Assembly (NCBI GenBank): GCA_934667175.1 | Contig: CAKULN010000065.1 | Coordinates: 1 to 13,578 of the forward strand | Origin: an uncultured Bacteroidales bacterium | GTDB lineage: Bacteria > Bacteroidota > Bacteroidia > Bacteroidales > UBA932 | DNA length: 13,578 nt | Direction: 5' to 3' | Shown here: positions 8,401 through 13,578 of the stretch, piece after piece | Layout of the letters: every line of letters begins with the position of its first letter | Position numbering within the stretch: position 1 is the first letter of the stretch | Notes under the pieces: generated by a model | Told to the model about the DNA's origin: nothing | Seen by the model: the letters and a program-made list of their open reading frames with translations, nothing else | Databases searched by the model: none | Program-made: the position numbers and the translations under genes

Positions 8401-8744
8401 GCATCCTCCTTGAGGACGACCTTCATGCCGTTCTTGGCGTTGATCTTTACGGAAGTGTAGCCGAGACAGCCGACCTCGACGGTGGTGCCGTCTGCGACGT
8501 TGAGGGTGAATGTTCCGTCAATCTGGGTGACGGTTCCTGTCGTTGTGCCAGGGATCATCACGCTCGCTCCCGGAATCGGGTTGCCGTTGACATCGACGAT
8601 CGTTCCCTTGACGGGCTGCTGCTGAGCGGCCGCCGCGGGCAGTAAACCGGACTCGCTGACGGATGCGGCGGCGCTGAATGACAGCGAGCCCGCAAGCATC
8701 ATCATCAGAAAGGCGTTTACTCTGTAAGTGCGATTCTTTTTCAT
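5427..8744 (-). CDS. SusC/RagA family TonB-dependent outer-membrane transporter
   Basis: The 1105-residue protein is a full-length SusC-type importer, a 22-strand barrel powered by TonB that takes up ligand delivered by SusD. A signal peptide (about residues 1-40, hydrophobic AFLMMMLAGSLSFSAAAS) is followed by a carboxypeptidase-regulatory-like beta domain (about 45-113, VKGTIVDVNGNPIPGASV). Next come the SusC hallmark DVVVVGYGTQKK (120-131) and the plug, with LYVVDGVPIDNIS (198-210) and IESISVLKDASSSSIYG (218-234). The barrel follows and ends in an aromatic residue (GIQITF). No STN domain is visible before the regulatory-like domain, so direct transduction to a FecR-type anti-sigma factor is not indicated. 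The first ~350 bp of the gene looks richer in G+C than the barrel. It is the first gene of the susC-susD operon; no convincing promoter was found in the 113 bp shared with ffh. Confidence 0.96.
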   Translation of the reverse strand: MKKNRTYRVNAFLMMMLAGSLSFSAAASVSESGLLPAAAAQQQPVKGTIVDVNGNPIPGASVMIPGTTTGTVTQIDGTFTLNVADGTTVEVGCLGYTSVKINAKNGMKVVLKEDAMMLSDVVVVGYGTQKKANLTGSVATVDVSKTLEARSTADLGKALQGAVPGLTVLNTSGKIGAEPSVVIRGVGTLSNSATSKPLYVVDGVPIDNISYLNTQDIESISVLKDASSSSIYGTRAAFGVVLITTKSAKTTENIQVNYTNNFAWSQATVLPDYPTVMEQITGLNQVNARYGIPSELFGMYLDSDAFISAVKTWQTKHGGKAGYREMVEGDDYIPGVGYVADWDVAGIMFNNAAPSQNHTISVQGNVGKTNYYMSVGYDREQGLMNFNPDKLKKYNATVNVSTQVNDWIQIGARVNYVNKDYEDCSDALRQGTYQYMWRWGSFFGPWGYFSNGLDGRNAISYRKQAGEGWTKTDNLRIGGFTKINIVKGLTINADYTYLQNNMRYKQVNLPVHMMNTWSITPSETTMSTTTYIDARRSYTRGYSANVYGNYEFSIAGKHNFNIMAGFNADESEYEYLRGTYNNILDTNLPEIALTFDSDNKNIFAHNHNETGSAGFFGRINYNFKDRILLELNGRYDGSSKFPENNRWAFFPSASAGWRISEEPFFAPAKSIVNNAKIRASYGEIGNQEVGSNMYIATIARKGSDVSWLGTGSTKMTTFDMPKMVSSTLTWETLATTNFGVDLGFLNGELNATFDWFQRDTKDMLAPGQTMPQVLGATAAYENAGTLRSRGWEITLDWHHNFNGINVYAIANLADYTTTIKEWNNDSRLLNSNYSGKRYGDIWGFETDRYFEASDFSGVDAKGNYIPVDGVASQVNLQTGKFVFGPGDIKFVDQNGDGVIDGGKGTADNHGDLVVIGNTQPRYQYSLRIGGDWKGFDLDLYFQGVGKRNMWTQSAFVMPLMRGADAIYSNQTSYITNEDAAAGNIDQSATYPRLSSGGAAKGTISVLENGSTNFYPQSKYLVNMAYLRLKNITLGYTLPSQLTQKVKISKVRVYGSIYNAFNIIDHTKKYGLDPEINTGEGSMGNGVWGRTDPMLRTYSCGIQITF

Positions 8745-8822
8745 TTACTAAAAGGTTTTGTATTAACTAATGGTTGTTAATGTGCGCGTTTAATAAAAAT
8801 TTATTCTTTCGTGGGATTTGTT

Positions 8823-8830
8823 TATCTTTG
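8823..8830 (+). promoter_or_regulatory. -7 box of the ffh promoter
   Basis: TATCTTTG matches TAnnTTTG exactly and lies 27 bp before the ffh ATG, giving a short leader. No good TTTG is found at the -33 spacing. On the opposite strand the best candidate for susC is TAAATTTT (complement of 8796-8803), which lacks the final G and a -33 box and is not called. Confidence 0.55.
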
Positions 8831-8857
8831 TAGGCTACTATTAATTGGCTACTGAAT

Positions 8858-10183
8858 ATGTTCGATAACTTACAGGAGAGACTTGAGAGATCCTTCAAGA
8901 TTCTGAAGGGCGAGGGAAAAATCACAGAGATCAATGTCGCGGAGACGCTGAAAGACATCCGCAGGGCGCTGCTGGATGCGGACGTGAGCTTCCGAGTAGC
9001 TAAGGATTTCTGTGACAAGGTAAAGGTCAAGGCGATGGGACATAACGTCCTCACTGCCGTGAAGCCTCAACAGATGATGGTAAAGATCGTCCACGACGAA
9101 CTCGCTGAGTTCATGGGGAGCGCCTCGCAGGACATCAACATCAAGGGCAATCCCGGGGTAGTTCTGGTGGCTGGTCTGAACGGTTCCGGTAAGACCACGT
9201 TCTCGGCCAAACTGGCTAACAACATCAAGAGCAAGAGGGGCATGAAGGTGCTCCTTGCAGCCTGCGACACATTCCGTCCAGCGGCCATAGAGCAGTTGAA
9301 GGTACTCGGTGAGGGAATTCAGGTTCCGGTCTATACTGAGGAGGGAGTCAAGGACCCGATCAAAATCGCCAAAAACGCCATAGCCAAGGCCAAGGCGGAA
9401 GGATATTCAGTGGTCATCATAGACACCGCTGGCCGTCTGGCCGTGGACCAGGAGCTGATGGACGAGATCTCAGCATTGCACAAGGCCGTCAATCCGACCG
9501 AATCTCTGTTCGTGGTCGATGCGATGACCGGTCAGGATGCCGTCGAGACCGCCAAGGTGTTCAACGAGAGGCTTGACTTCGATGGAGTTGTGCTGACCAA
9601 GATGGATGGTGACACCAGAGGCGGTGCAGCGCTTTCAATCAAGTACGTCACCGGTAAACCGATCAAGTTCATCTCATCGGGTGAGAAGATGGAGGCGATG
9701 GACGTGTTCCATCCGGGGCGTATCGCTGACAGGATTCTCGGCATGGGTGACGTTGTCTCCCTCGTCGAGAAAGCCCAGGAGCAATTCGATGAGAAACAGG
9801 CCCGCGAGACCAGAAAGAAACTGGCCAAGGACAAGTTCGGGCTGATGGACTTCTACAACCAGATTCAGCAGGTCAAAAAGATGGGCAACATCAAGGATCT
9901 GGCAGGTATGATTCCTGGAGTCGGAAAGGCCATCAAGGACATCGACATCGATAACGACAAGGCGTTCAAGGGCATAGAGGCCATCATCATGTCCATGACC
10001 CCGGAGGAGAGGGACAATCCTGAGATCATAAACGGAAGCCGCCGCAAAAGGATAGCGGATGGAAGCGGCACCAACGTGGCGGAAGTGAACAAGCTGCTGA
10101 AGCAGTTCGAGACCACTCGCAAGATGATGAAGAGTGCCCTGACCGGAAACCTTGCACAGAGGCTACGCGGTTTCAGAAGGTAG
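8858..10183 (+). CDS. ffh: Signal recognition particle GTPase Ffh
   Basis: The 441-residue protein is Ffh, the GTPase that binds SRP RNA and signal sequences and delivers ribosomes to FtsY at the inner membrane. In order: an N-domain helical bundle (1-90), then the G-domain with G1 GLNGSGKTT (107-115), DTFRPAA (137-143), DTAGR (189-193), TKMDGD (247-252) and GMGD (295-298). The M-domain (about 325-435) follows, with the RNA-binding segment SMTPEERDNPEI...SRRKRIADGSG (379-404). The M-domain ends in NLAQRLRGFRR without the long methionine-rich tail of some homologues. Length and motifs are normal. The start at 8858 is fixed by the N-domain and by the -7 box 27 bp upstream. It is convergent with lysA, and the gap between them is filled with palindromic repeats, the first of which may end this transcript. 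Confidence 0.98.
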   Translation: MFDNLQERLERSFKILKGEGKITEINVAETLKDIRRALLDADVSFRVAKDFCDKVKVKAMGHNVLTAVKPQQMMVKIVHDELAEFMGSASQDINIKGNPGVVLVAGLNGSGKTTFSAKLANNIKSKRGMKVLLAACDTFRPAAIEQLKVLGEGIQVPVYTEEGVKDPIKIAKNAIAKAKAEGYSVVIIDTAGRLAVDQELMDEISALHKAVNPTESLFVVDAMTGQDAVETAKVFNERLDFDGVVLTKMDGDTRGGAALSIKYVTGKPIKFISSGEKMEAMDVFHPGRIADRILGMGDVVSLVEKAQEQFDEKQARETRKKLAKDKFGLMDFYNQIQQVKKMGNIKDLAGMIPGVGKAIKDIDIDNDKAFKGIEAIIMSMTPEERDNPEIINGSRRKRIADGSGTNVAEVNKLLKQFETTRKMMKSALTGNLAQRLRGFRR

Positions 10184-10192
10184 GAATATGAC

Positions 10193-10224
10193 CGGTCGCT
10201 GAGCCTGTCGAAGCGCACCGTTTT
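10193..10224 (+). repeat. REP-like palindrome A, probable ffh terminator
   Basis: CGGTCGCT (10193-10200), the loop GAGCCTGTCGA (10201-10211), then AGCG, a bulged C, and ACCG (to 10220) form an 8-bp stem. Four T follow directly (10221-10224). It begins 10 nt after the ffh stop. The loop is the shared core of the family also found at 10234, 10314, 13351, 13424 and 13475. Confidence 0.7.
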
Positions 10225-10233
10225 ACGAATAAG

Positions 10234-10290
10234 CCTCCGGCACTTCGACAAGCACTTCGACAAGCACTTGACAAGCTCAGTGACCGGAGG
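10234..10290 (-). repeat. REP-like palindrome B with internal 12-bp tandem copies
   Basis: The outer arms CCTCCGG (10234-10240) and CCGGAGG (10284-10290) enclose CACT/AGTG, giving an 11-bp stem with one bulged A. The family core lies on the minus strand. Inside, CACTTCGACAAG occurs at 10241-10252 and again at 10253-10264, then as CACTTGACAAG (one base shorter) at 10265-10275. A single-unit palindrome seems to have been extended by tandem duplication of its left half. Confidence 0.8.
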
Positions 10291-10313
10291 TTAATTATCA
10301 GTTTTGGATTACT

Positions 10314-10336
10314 GTCGCTTGGACAAGCTCAGCGAC
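10314..10336 (-). repeat. REP-like palindrome C overlapping the lysA stop codon
   Basis: GTCGCT (10314-10319) and AGCGAC (10331-10336) form a perfect 6-bp stem around TGGACAAGCTC, which is GAGCTTGTCCA on the minus strand. The lysA TGA (complement of 10329-10331) is made from the last stem base and the first two loop bases of this element, so the repeat reaches into the coding sequence. No T-run follows on the lysA strand. Confidence 0.8.
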
Positions 10337-11543
10337 CAAAAAAATAATCCTTCCGCCGAGGGGCTTCCAACAAGCGGTCTGAATATACAGCCGGAGCGAA
10401 CGGGCGCATGTTGTAGTGGGAGGCCATCACCTGTCCGTAAGCCCCGGCGCTGCGGATGGCGATGAGGTCTCCCCTGCGACTTTCCGGAAGCGAACGTTCC
10501 TTTCCGAACGTATCCGCCGACTCACAGACCGGACCGACGACATCATAGACGCATGACTTTCTCGAATCCCCGTCCTGATAATGGGCGGTAATATTCTCTA
10601 TTTTATGAAACGCCCCGTAGAGGGCCGGCCTGATCAGGTCATTCATCCCGGCGTCAACCATCAGGAAACTGCGGTTCTCCCCTTTCTTGACATACACGAC
10701 CTGAGTTAACAGCGACCCGCACTGAGCCACGACGGAACGCCCAGGCTCGATGTGCACAGTCTGGTCTGGCCGCCGGACAAGGTTTCTGTCTATGGTTCTG
10801 AACCAAGCATCGAAATCAGCGATAGGATCGGTATCAGGGTCATCATAGTTGACACCAAGGCCGCCTCCCAGATCTATATTCCTTACAACCAACCCTTTTG
10901 ACTCAAACAAAGCAACAATCTCGTTTACTTTGGCGCATTCAAGGCTGATGACATTCTCAACGTCCAGAATCTGAGAGCCGATGTGGAACTGAAGCCCGAA
11001 GAAATCCAGCGTCGGATCAGACTTCAACATCGTCACCGCACCATCAAAACTCCTGTCTGAAAGGCCGAACTTGTCCTCATAGAGACCAGTTGTGATGTAC
11101 TGATGCGTATGCGCGTCGATGTTCGGATTGATCCGCAGGCTGATGGAAGCCCTCCGGTCAAGCCTTCGCGCCAAAGCCCCGATCACCTCAATCTCCTCCA
11201 GCGACTCGACCACGAACGCCCCGATTCCTGCCTGAAAGGCCTGGCAGATTTCCCGATCCGTCTTGCCTACTCCAGCAAAGAAAATCTGTTTCGGGTCATA
11301 ACCGCACCCGACGGCGAACTCGATCTCATCCCCGCTGACACAGTCCGCCCCGAAGCCCTTGGAGCTCAGAATGTCATTCAGGCGACGGTCGGAATTAGCC
11401 TTTATAGAATAATGGGCATGGATTCCGTAACGCGCGGAAAGCTCCACAACCTTGTCGGCAGTACGTTGGAAAAGATCAATATCGTAATAGTAAAAAGGTG
11501 TCGCCACCTTGCTGAAAGCCGTGTAATCGCCTATCTTTAACAT
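10329..11543 (-). CDS. lysA: Diaminopimelate decarboxylase
   Basis: LysA decarboxylates meso-diaminopimelate to L-lysine, the last step of lysine synthesis, using pyridoxal phosphate. The 404-residue protein is a fold-type III PLP enzyme with the cofactor lysine K48 in YSIKAN (45-50), FADCVSGDE-type motif GADCVSGDE (65-73), HIGSQ (187-191), the phosphate-binding GGGLG (226-230), EPGR (266-269), MNDLIRPALY (300-309), the active-site CES of the partner subunit (C340) and SAGAYG (365-370). Length is normal. An upstream ATG at 11564 would add seven residues (MGDCFTN) that look unlike the family; MLKIGDYTAF at 11543 is preferred. The last two residues (GR) and the stop codon fall in palindrome C. 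It is divergent from the DHS-like gene. No lysine-riboswitch-like structure was recognised in its leader. Confidence 0.96.
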   Translation of the reverse strand: MLKIGDYTAFSKVATPFYYYDIDLFQRTADKVVELSARYGIHAHYSIKANSDRRLNDILSSKGFGADCVSGDEIEFAVGCGYDPKQIFFAGVGKTDREICQAFQAGIGAFVVESLEEIEVIGALARRLDRRASISLRINPNIDAHTHQYITTGLYEDKFGLSDRSFDGAVTMLKSDPTLDFFGLQFHIGSQILDVENVISLECAKVNEIVALFESKGLVVRNIDLGGGLGVNYDDPDTDPIADFDAWFRTIDRNLVRRPDQTVHIEPGRSVVAQCGSLLTQVVYVKKGENRSFLMVDAGMNDLIRPALYGAFHKIENITAHYQDGDSRKSCVYDVVGPVCESADTFGKERSLPESRRGDLIAIRSAGAYGQVMASHYNMRPFAPAVYSDRLLEAPRRKDYFFGR

Positions 11544-11679
11544 ATTCGTAAAACAGTCCCCCAAAAAAAATCAGCCGCTACATTTTGTGACATAAACATT
11601 CACCGACAGACCAACCGTCCGCCCAACTGAAGTGACTTGATCCAATAAGAATAAAACATCTTCAAAACCAAAACAATTG

Positions 11680-11687
11680 CAAAAGTA
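11680..11687 (-). promoter_or_regulatory. -7 box of the lysA promoter
   Basis: On the minus strand TACTTTTG matches TAnnTTTG exactly. It would give a leader of about 130 nt before the lysA ATG. No TTTG is present at the -33 spacing. On the plus strand, candidates for the DHS-like gene are TACTATTG (11710-11717) and TACTTTTA (11761-11768), each one base off the consensus and without a -33 box. Confidence 0.45.
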
Positions 11688-11783
11688 ATCTAAAATTTCT
11701 AAATTCGCATACTATTGTACGTTCAGAGAAGTTATCTGACACGAGATAGCATATTGAAAATACTTTTAACATTAAGACAAAAA

Positions 11784-12758
11784 ATGGAAAAAGGACCTAT
11801 TTCACAATTCATCACTCACCACTACCGCCACTTCAACTCGGCTTGCGTGGTTGACGCCGCGAAGGCCTACTGCGACCTTCTCGACAAGGGAGGAAAGATG
11901 TTCCTTGCTATGGCTGGTGCGATGAGTACCGCCGAACTCGGACTGTCCCTCGCGGAGATGATCCGTCAGGACAAGTTCTCGTTCGTCTGCTGCTCAGCCA
12001 ACAACCTCGAGGAGGACATCATGAACCTCGTCGCCCACTCTCACTATTACAGAATCCCGGGTTACCGCGACCTCACTCCACAGCAGGAGCAGGAGCTGCT
12101 TGAGAACCACTACAACCGTGTGACTGACACCTGCATCCCTGAGGAAGAGGCTTTCCGCCGCCTTGAGGGAGCGCTCGTCGATGTGTGGACCAAGGCGAAG
12201 AACGAAGGAAAAAGGTATTTCCCTTATGAATATCTCTACCAGATCCTCCGTAGCGGCGTTTTGGAGCAGTACTATGAGATCGATCCTAAGGACAGCTGGG
12301 TAATGGCCGCCTGCGAGAAGAATATTCCTATCATCTGCCCGGCTTGGGAGGACTGCACCACCGGCAACATATTCACAGCCCACTGCATCCGCGGCGAGTT
12401 CCCTACAGACCTCGTGAAAACAGGTGTCGAGGTGATGATGTTCCTTGTTGATTGGTACAAGGCCAACGCCACAGGGGCCGGTGTCGGCTTCTTCCAGATC
12501 GGTGGAGGCACCGCCGGTGACTTCCCTATCTGCGTCGTTCCTATGATGGAGCAGGATCTCGGTTGGAAAGGCACACCGCTTTGGTCATATTTCTGCCAGA
12601 TCTCCGACAGCACCACATCCTACGGTTCATATTCAGGAGCCGTTCCTAACGAGAAGATCACCTGGGGCAAGCTGTCCCCTACCACTCCGCGCTTCATCGT
12701 GGAGAGTGACGCGACCATCGTCGCTCCGCTGATCTTCGCCTACGTGCTGGGCTGGTAG
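11784..12758 (+). CDS. Deoxyhypusine synthase family protein (bacterial type)
   Basis: The 324-residue protein belongs to the deoxyhypusine synthase fold (PF01916), NAD-dependent enzymes that move an aminobutyl group from spermidine to an acceptor. Bacteria lack eIF5A, so the acceptor here must differ; some bacterial members make homospermidine. Visible motifs are AMAGAMSTAELG (42-53), the NAD-site-like SANNLEEDI (71-79), CPAWEDCTTGNIF (185-197), QIGGGTAGDFPI (238-249) and ITWGKLSP (292-299). K296 corresponds to the imine-forming lysine of human DHS (SWGK). The KHH that follows GGG in the human enzyme is replaced by a GDF-type stretch. The frame opens at 11715, but the first 23 residues look unlike the family, so M24 (11784) is taken as the start. 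A terminator follows the stop. It is divergent from lysA, which may be a metabolic link or chance. Confidence 0.88.
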   Translation: MEKGPISQFITHHYRHFNSACVVDAAKAYCDLLDKGGKMFLAMAGAMSTAELGLSLAEMIRQDKFSFVCCSANNLEEDIMNLVAHSHYYRIPGYRDLTPQQEQELLENHYNRVTDTCIPEEEAFRRLEGALVDVWTKAKNEGKRYFPYEYLYQILRSGVLEQYYEIDPKDSWVMAACEKNIPIICPAWEDCTTGNIFTAHCIRGEFPTDLVKTGVEVMMFLVDWYKANATGAGVGFFQIGGGTAGDFPICVVPMMEQDLGWKGTPLWSYFCQISDSTTSYGSYSGAVPNEKITWGKLSPTTPRFIVESDATIVAPLIFAYVLGW

Positions 12759-12783
12759 CCACACCAATCTCAGACTAACAAGC

Positions 12784-12823
12784 AAGGTGATGGCCGAAAA
12801 ACAATCTTCGGTCATCACCTTTT
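12784..12823 (+). terminator. Terminator of the DHS-like gene
   Basis: AAGGTGATGGCCGAA (12784-12798) pairs with TTCGGTCATCACCTT (12807-12821) as a 15-bp stem with one G-T pair and an 8-nt loop, running into TTTT. It starts 26 nt after the stop codon. Only 35 nt separate it from the next gene, with no recognisable promoter between, so some read-through may feed the araC-type gene. Confidence 0.88.
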
Positions 12824-12858
12824 CCATAAAACCATAACATCCAATTGACCGACTACTT

Positions 12859-13329
12859 ATGAGGAAGAACACAGGCAAAAGCGATTCGCTGATAACCAGC
12901 ATTTTCCACAAATTTCAGAGTGCCCGTCAGAACAGTCTGAACTGGATCCGGAACAGTCTTGATTCAAGAAAAACCATAGAAAAAGTTGAGAAGAAACTTG
13001 CGGTTTGGATCGATGAGGGCAAGCATCATGAGCCTGACATTTCCATGGATGACATTCTTGACGACCTTGGCCTGACCAGAAAAGAACTTTCATTCTATTG
13101 CTCGCACGTGCTTAAGACAAAATTTCTCACATGGCGCAAGACATTAAGGATCAATGAGGCTAAAGAACTTCTACTCAAGCATCCGAATACACCTGCATGC
13201 CACATCGGTTTTGCGGTCGGCCTGTATGACAAATCCAATTTCAAGCATCAGTTCAGAGAACTTGTCGGGTGCACACCGACAGAATGGCGCAAAAGGAATC
13301 TTAAGGAATATGACCACGCCGATGAGTGA
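12859..13329 (+). CDS. Short AraC-type helix-turn-helix protein
   Basis: The 156-residue protein is little more than an AraC-family DNA-binding domain (about 45-146). The first helix-turn-helix lies around ISMDDILDDLGLTRKELSFY (61-80). The second is IGFAVGLYDKSNFKHQFRELVGCTPTEWRK (116-145), which fits the family pattern for helix 2 and the G-TP-eWR ending. The N-terminal ~40 residues are basic and carry no sensor domain, membrane segment or receiver domain that I can see. AraC proteins usually carry a separate ligand or sensor domain. This one is either a stand-alone regulator or the remnant of a larger one, but the ATG and flanks look intact. Its targets are unknown. It lies 35 nt after the DHS-like terminator, and palindromic repeats follow its stop. 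Confidence 0.85.
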   Translation: MRKNTGKSDSLITSIFHKFQSARQNSLNWIRNSLDSRKTIEKVEKKLAVWIDEGKHHEPDISMDDILDDLGLTRKELSFYCSHVLKTKFLTWRKTLRINEAKELLLKHPNTPACHIGFAVGLYDKSNFKHQFRELVGCTPTEWRKRNLKEYDHADE

Positions 13330-13331
13330 GA

Positions 13332-13349
13332 GACCACTTTGACAGGCTG
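13332..13349 (-). repeat. Degenerate REP-like copy D
   Basis: CCACTTTGACAGGCTG resembles the family (minus-strand core AGCCTGTCAAAGTG) with two or more changes and a disrupted arm. It starts three bases after the araC-type stop codon. It is probably a decayed copy. Confidence 0.4.
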
Positions 13350-13350
13350 C

Positions 13351-13385
13351 TCATCGGCCACTTCGACAAGCTCAGTGACCGATGA
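13351..13385 (-). repeat. REP-like palindrome E
   Basis: TCATCGG (13351-13357) pairs with CCGATGA (13379-13385). After one mismatch CACT/AGTG continues the stem, giving 11 pairs around the minus-strand loop GAGCTTGTCGA. It lies 21 nt past the araC-type gene and could act as its 3' hairpin, although no T-run follows. Confidence 0.8.
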
Positions 13386-13423
13386 ATCCAGCCACACCTA
13401 TATGCCCGAAGACCGATGAGCCC

Positions 13424-13446
13424 GGTCACTGAGCCTGCCGAAATGG
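13424..13446 (+). repeat. REP-like palindrome F
   Basis: GGTCACT (13424-13430), the loop GAGCCTGCCGA (13431-13441) and AATGGCC-type right arm (ending 13446) form an imperfect stem. The core is on the plus strand. The right arm has drifted from the expected AGTGACC. Confidence 0.7.
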
Positions 13447-13474
13447 CCACAATGCAGAGGACTTAGATAACATC

Positions 13475-13505
13475 ATCGGTCACTGAGCCTGCCGAAGTGA
13501 CCGAT
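13475..13505 (+). repeat. REP-like palindrome G
   Basis: ATCGGTCACT (13475-13484) and AGTGACCGAT (13496-13505) are perfect 10-bp arms around the 11-nt loop GAGCCTGCCGA. This is the best-preserved hairpin in the window. An A-rich stretch follows, so it is not a plus-strand terminator. Confidence 0.88.
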
Positions 13506-13528
13506 AGCGAAAAAAATGCAGAAAATTC

Positions 13529-13558
13529 TTTGATTTATGAAAAACATCACTAACTTTG
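13529..13558 (+). promoter_or_regulatory. Promoter reading out of the right edge
   Basis: TTTG (13529-13532), an 18-bp spacer and TAACTTTG (13551-13558) match the Bacteroidetes -33/-7 pattern closely (the spacer is one base short of the usual 19-21). No start codon in context follows before the window ends, so the gene it drives lies to the right. Confidence 0.6.
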
Positions 13559-13578
13559 CGGTGTATTAATAAACTATT

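Noticed and set aside
8796..8803. susC promoter -7 box TAAATTTT on the minus strand
   Set aside because: It lacks the final G of the consensus and has no TTTG at the -33 spacing in a very AT-rich stretch.
10241..10275. CRISPR-like direct repeats
   Set aside because: The units are only 12 bp and adjacent without spacers. They are a tandem duplication inside a palindromic repeat.
11544..11680. Lysine riboswitch in the lysA leader
   Set aside because: The leader of about 130 nt shows none of the conserved lysine-riboswitch motifs and no clear multi-helix fold or terminator.
11715..11783. Longer N-terminus for the DHS-like protein starting at 11715
   Set aside because: The extra 23 residues do not resemble the family, the DNA there has intergenic character, and MEKGPISQFI is a natural start.

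Overview
The window looks like a chromosomal segment of a Bacteroidales bacterium. It carries an adjacent SusC/SusD pair, a SusD lipoprotein with acidic residues after its lipid-anchored cysteine, and several matches to the Bacteroidetes promoter -7 consensus TAnnTTTG. Shine-Dalgarno signals are largely absent. A repeat with the core GAGC(C/T)TG(T/C)CGA fits a gut or rumen member of the order, but the genus cannot be fixed from this sequence.

Layout. (1) 1-3535 is accessory DNA. It holds an AAA-ATPase with a C-terminal PD-(D/E)XK nuclease-like domain (minus strand), a C-terminal-only frameshifted copy of an Rpn-type nuclease gene, and an intact Rpn/'putative transposase' type PD-(D/E)XK nuclease gene whose C-terminal tail contains a 12-bp tandem repeat. 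(2) 3617-8744 is a two-gene susC-susD operon on the minus strand, closed by a strong terminator. No glycan-degrading enzyme or regulator lies next to it. (3) 8823-12823 is core metabolism: ffh (SRP GTPase, plus), lysA (diaminopimelate decarboxylase, minus, convergent to ffh) and, divergent from lysA, a bacterial deoxyhypusine-synthase-family gene ending at a strong terminator. (4) 12859-13329 is a short AraC-type DNA-binding protein. It is followed by a cluster of palindromic repeats and a promoter pointing out of the right edge.

The most distinctive non-coding structure is a family of REP-like palindromes in the ffh/lysA gap and downstream of the araC-type gene. All well-formed copies share an 11-nt loop, while their stems differ by paired changes that keep the hairpin. 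One copy supplies the stop codon of lysA, and another probably forms the ffh terminator. The most suggestive accessory structure is the ATPase/nuclease region. There an inverted repeat overlaps the ATPase promoter, and a C-terminal-only nuclease copy with mostly synonymous differences sits beside the intact gene. That arrangement could reflect paralogue decay, or a small inhibitor protein of the kind known from Rpn toxin systems.

The SusC/SusD proteins would act together at the outer membrane in nutrient import. Ffh, LysA and the DHS-like enzyme are cytoplasmic housekeeping proteins with no evident functional tie to the accessory segment.
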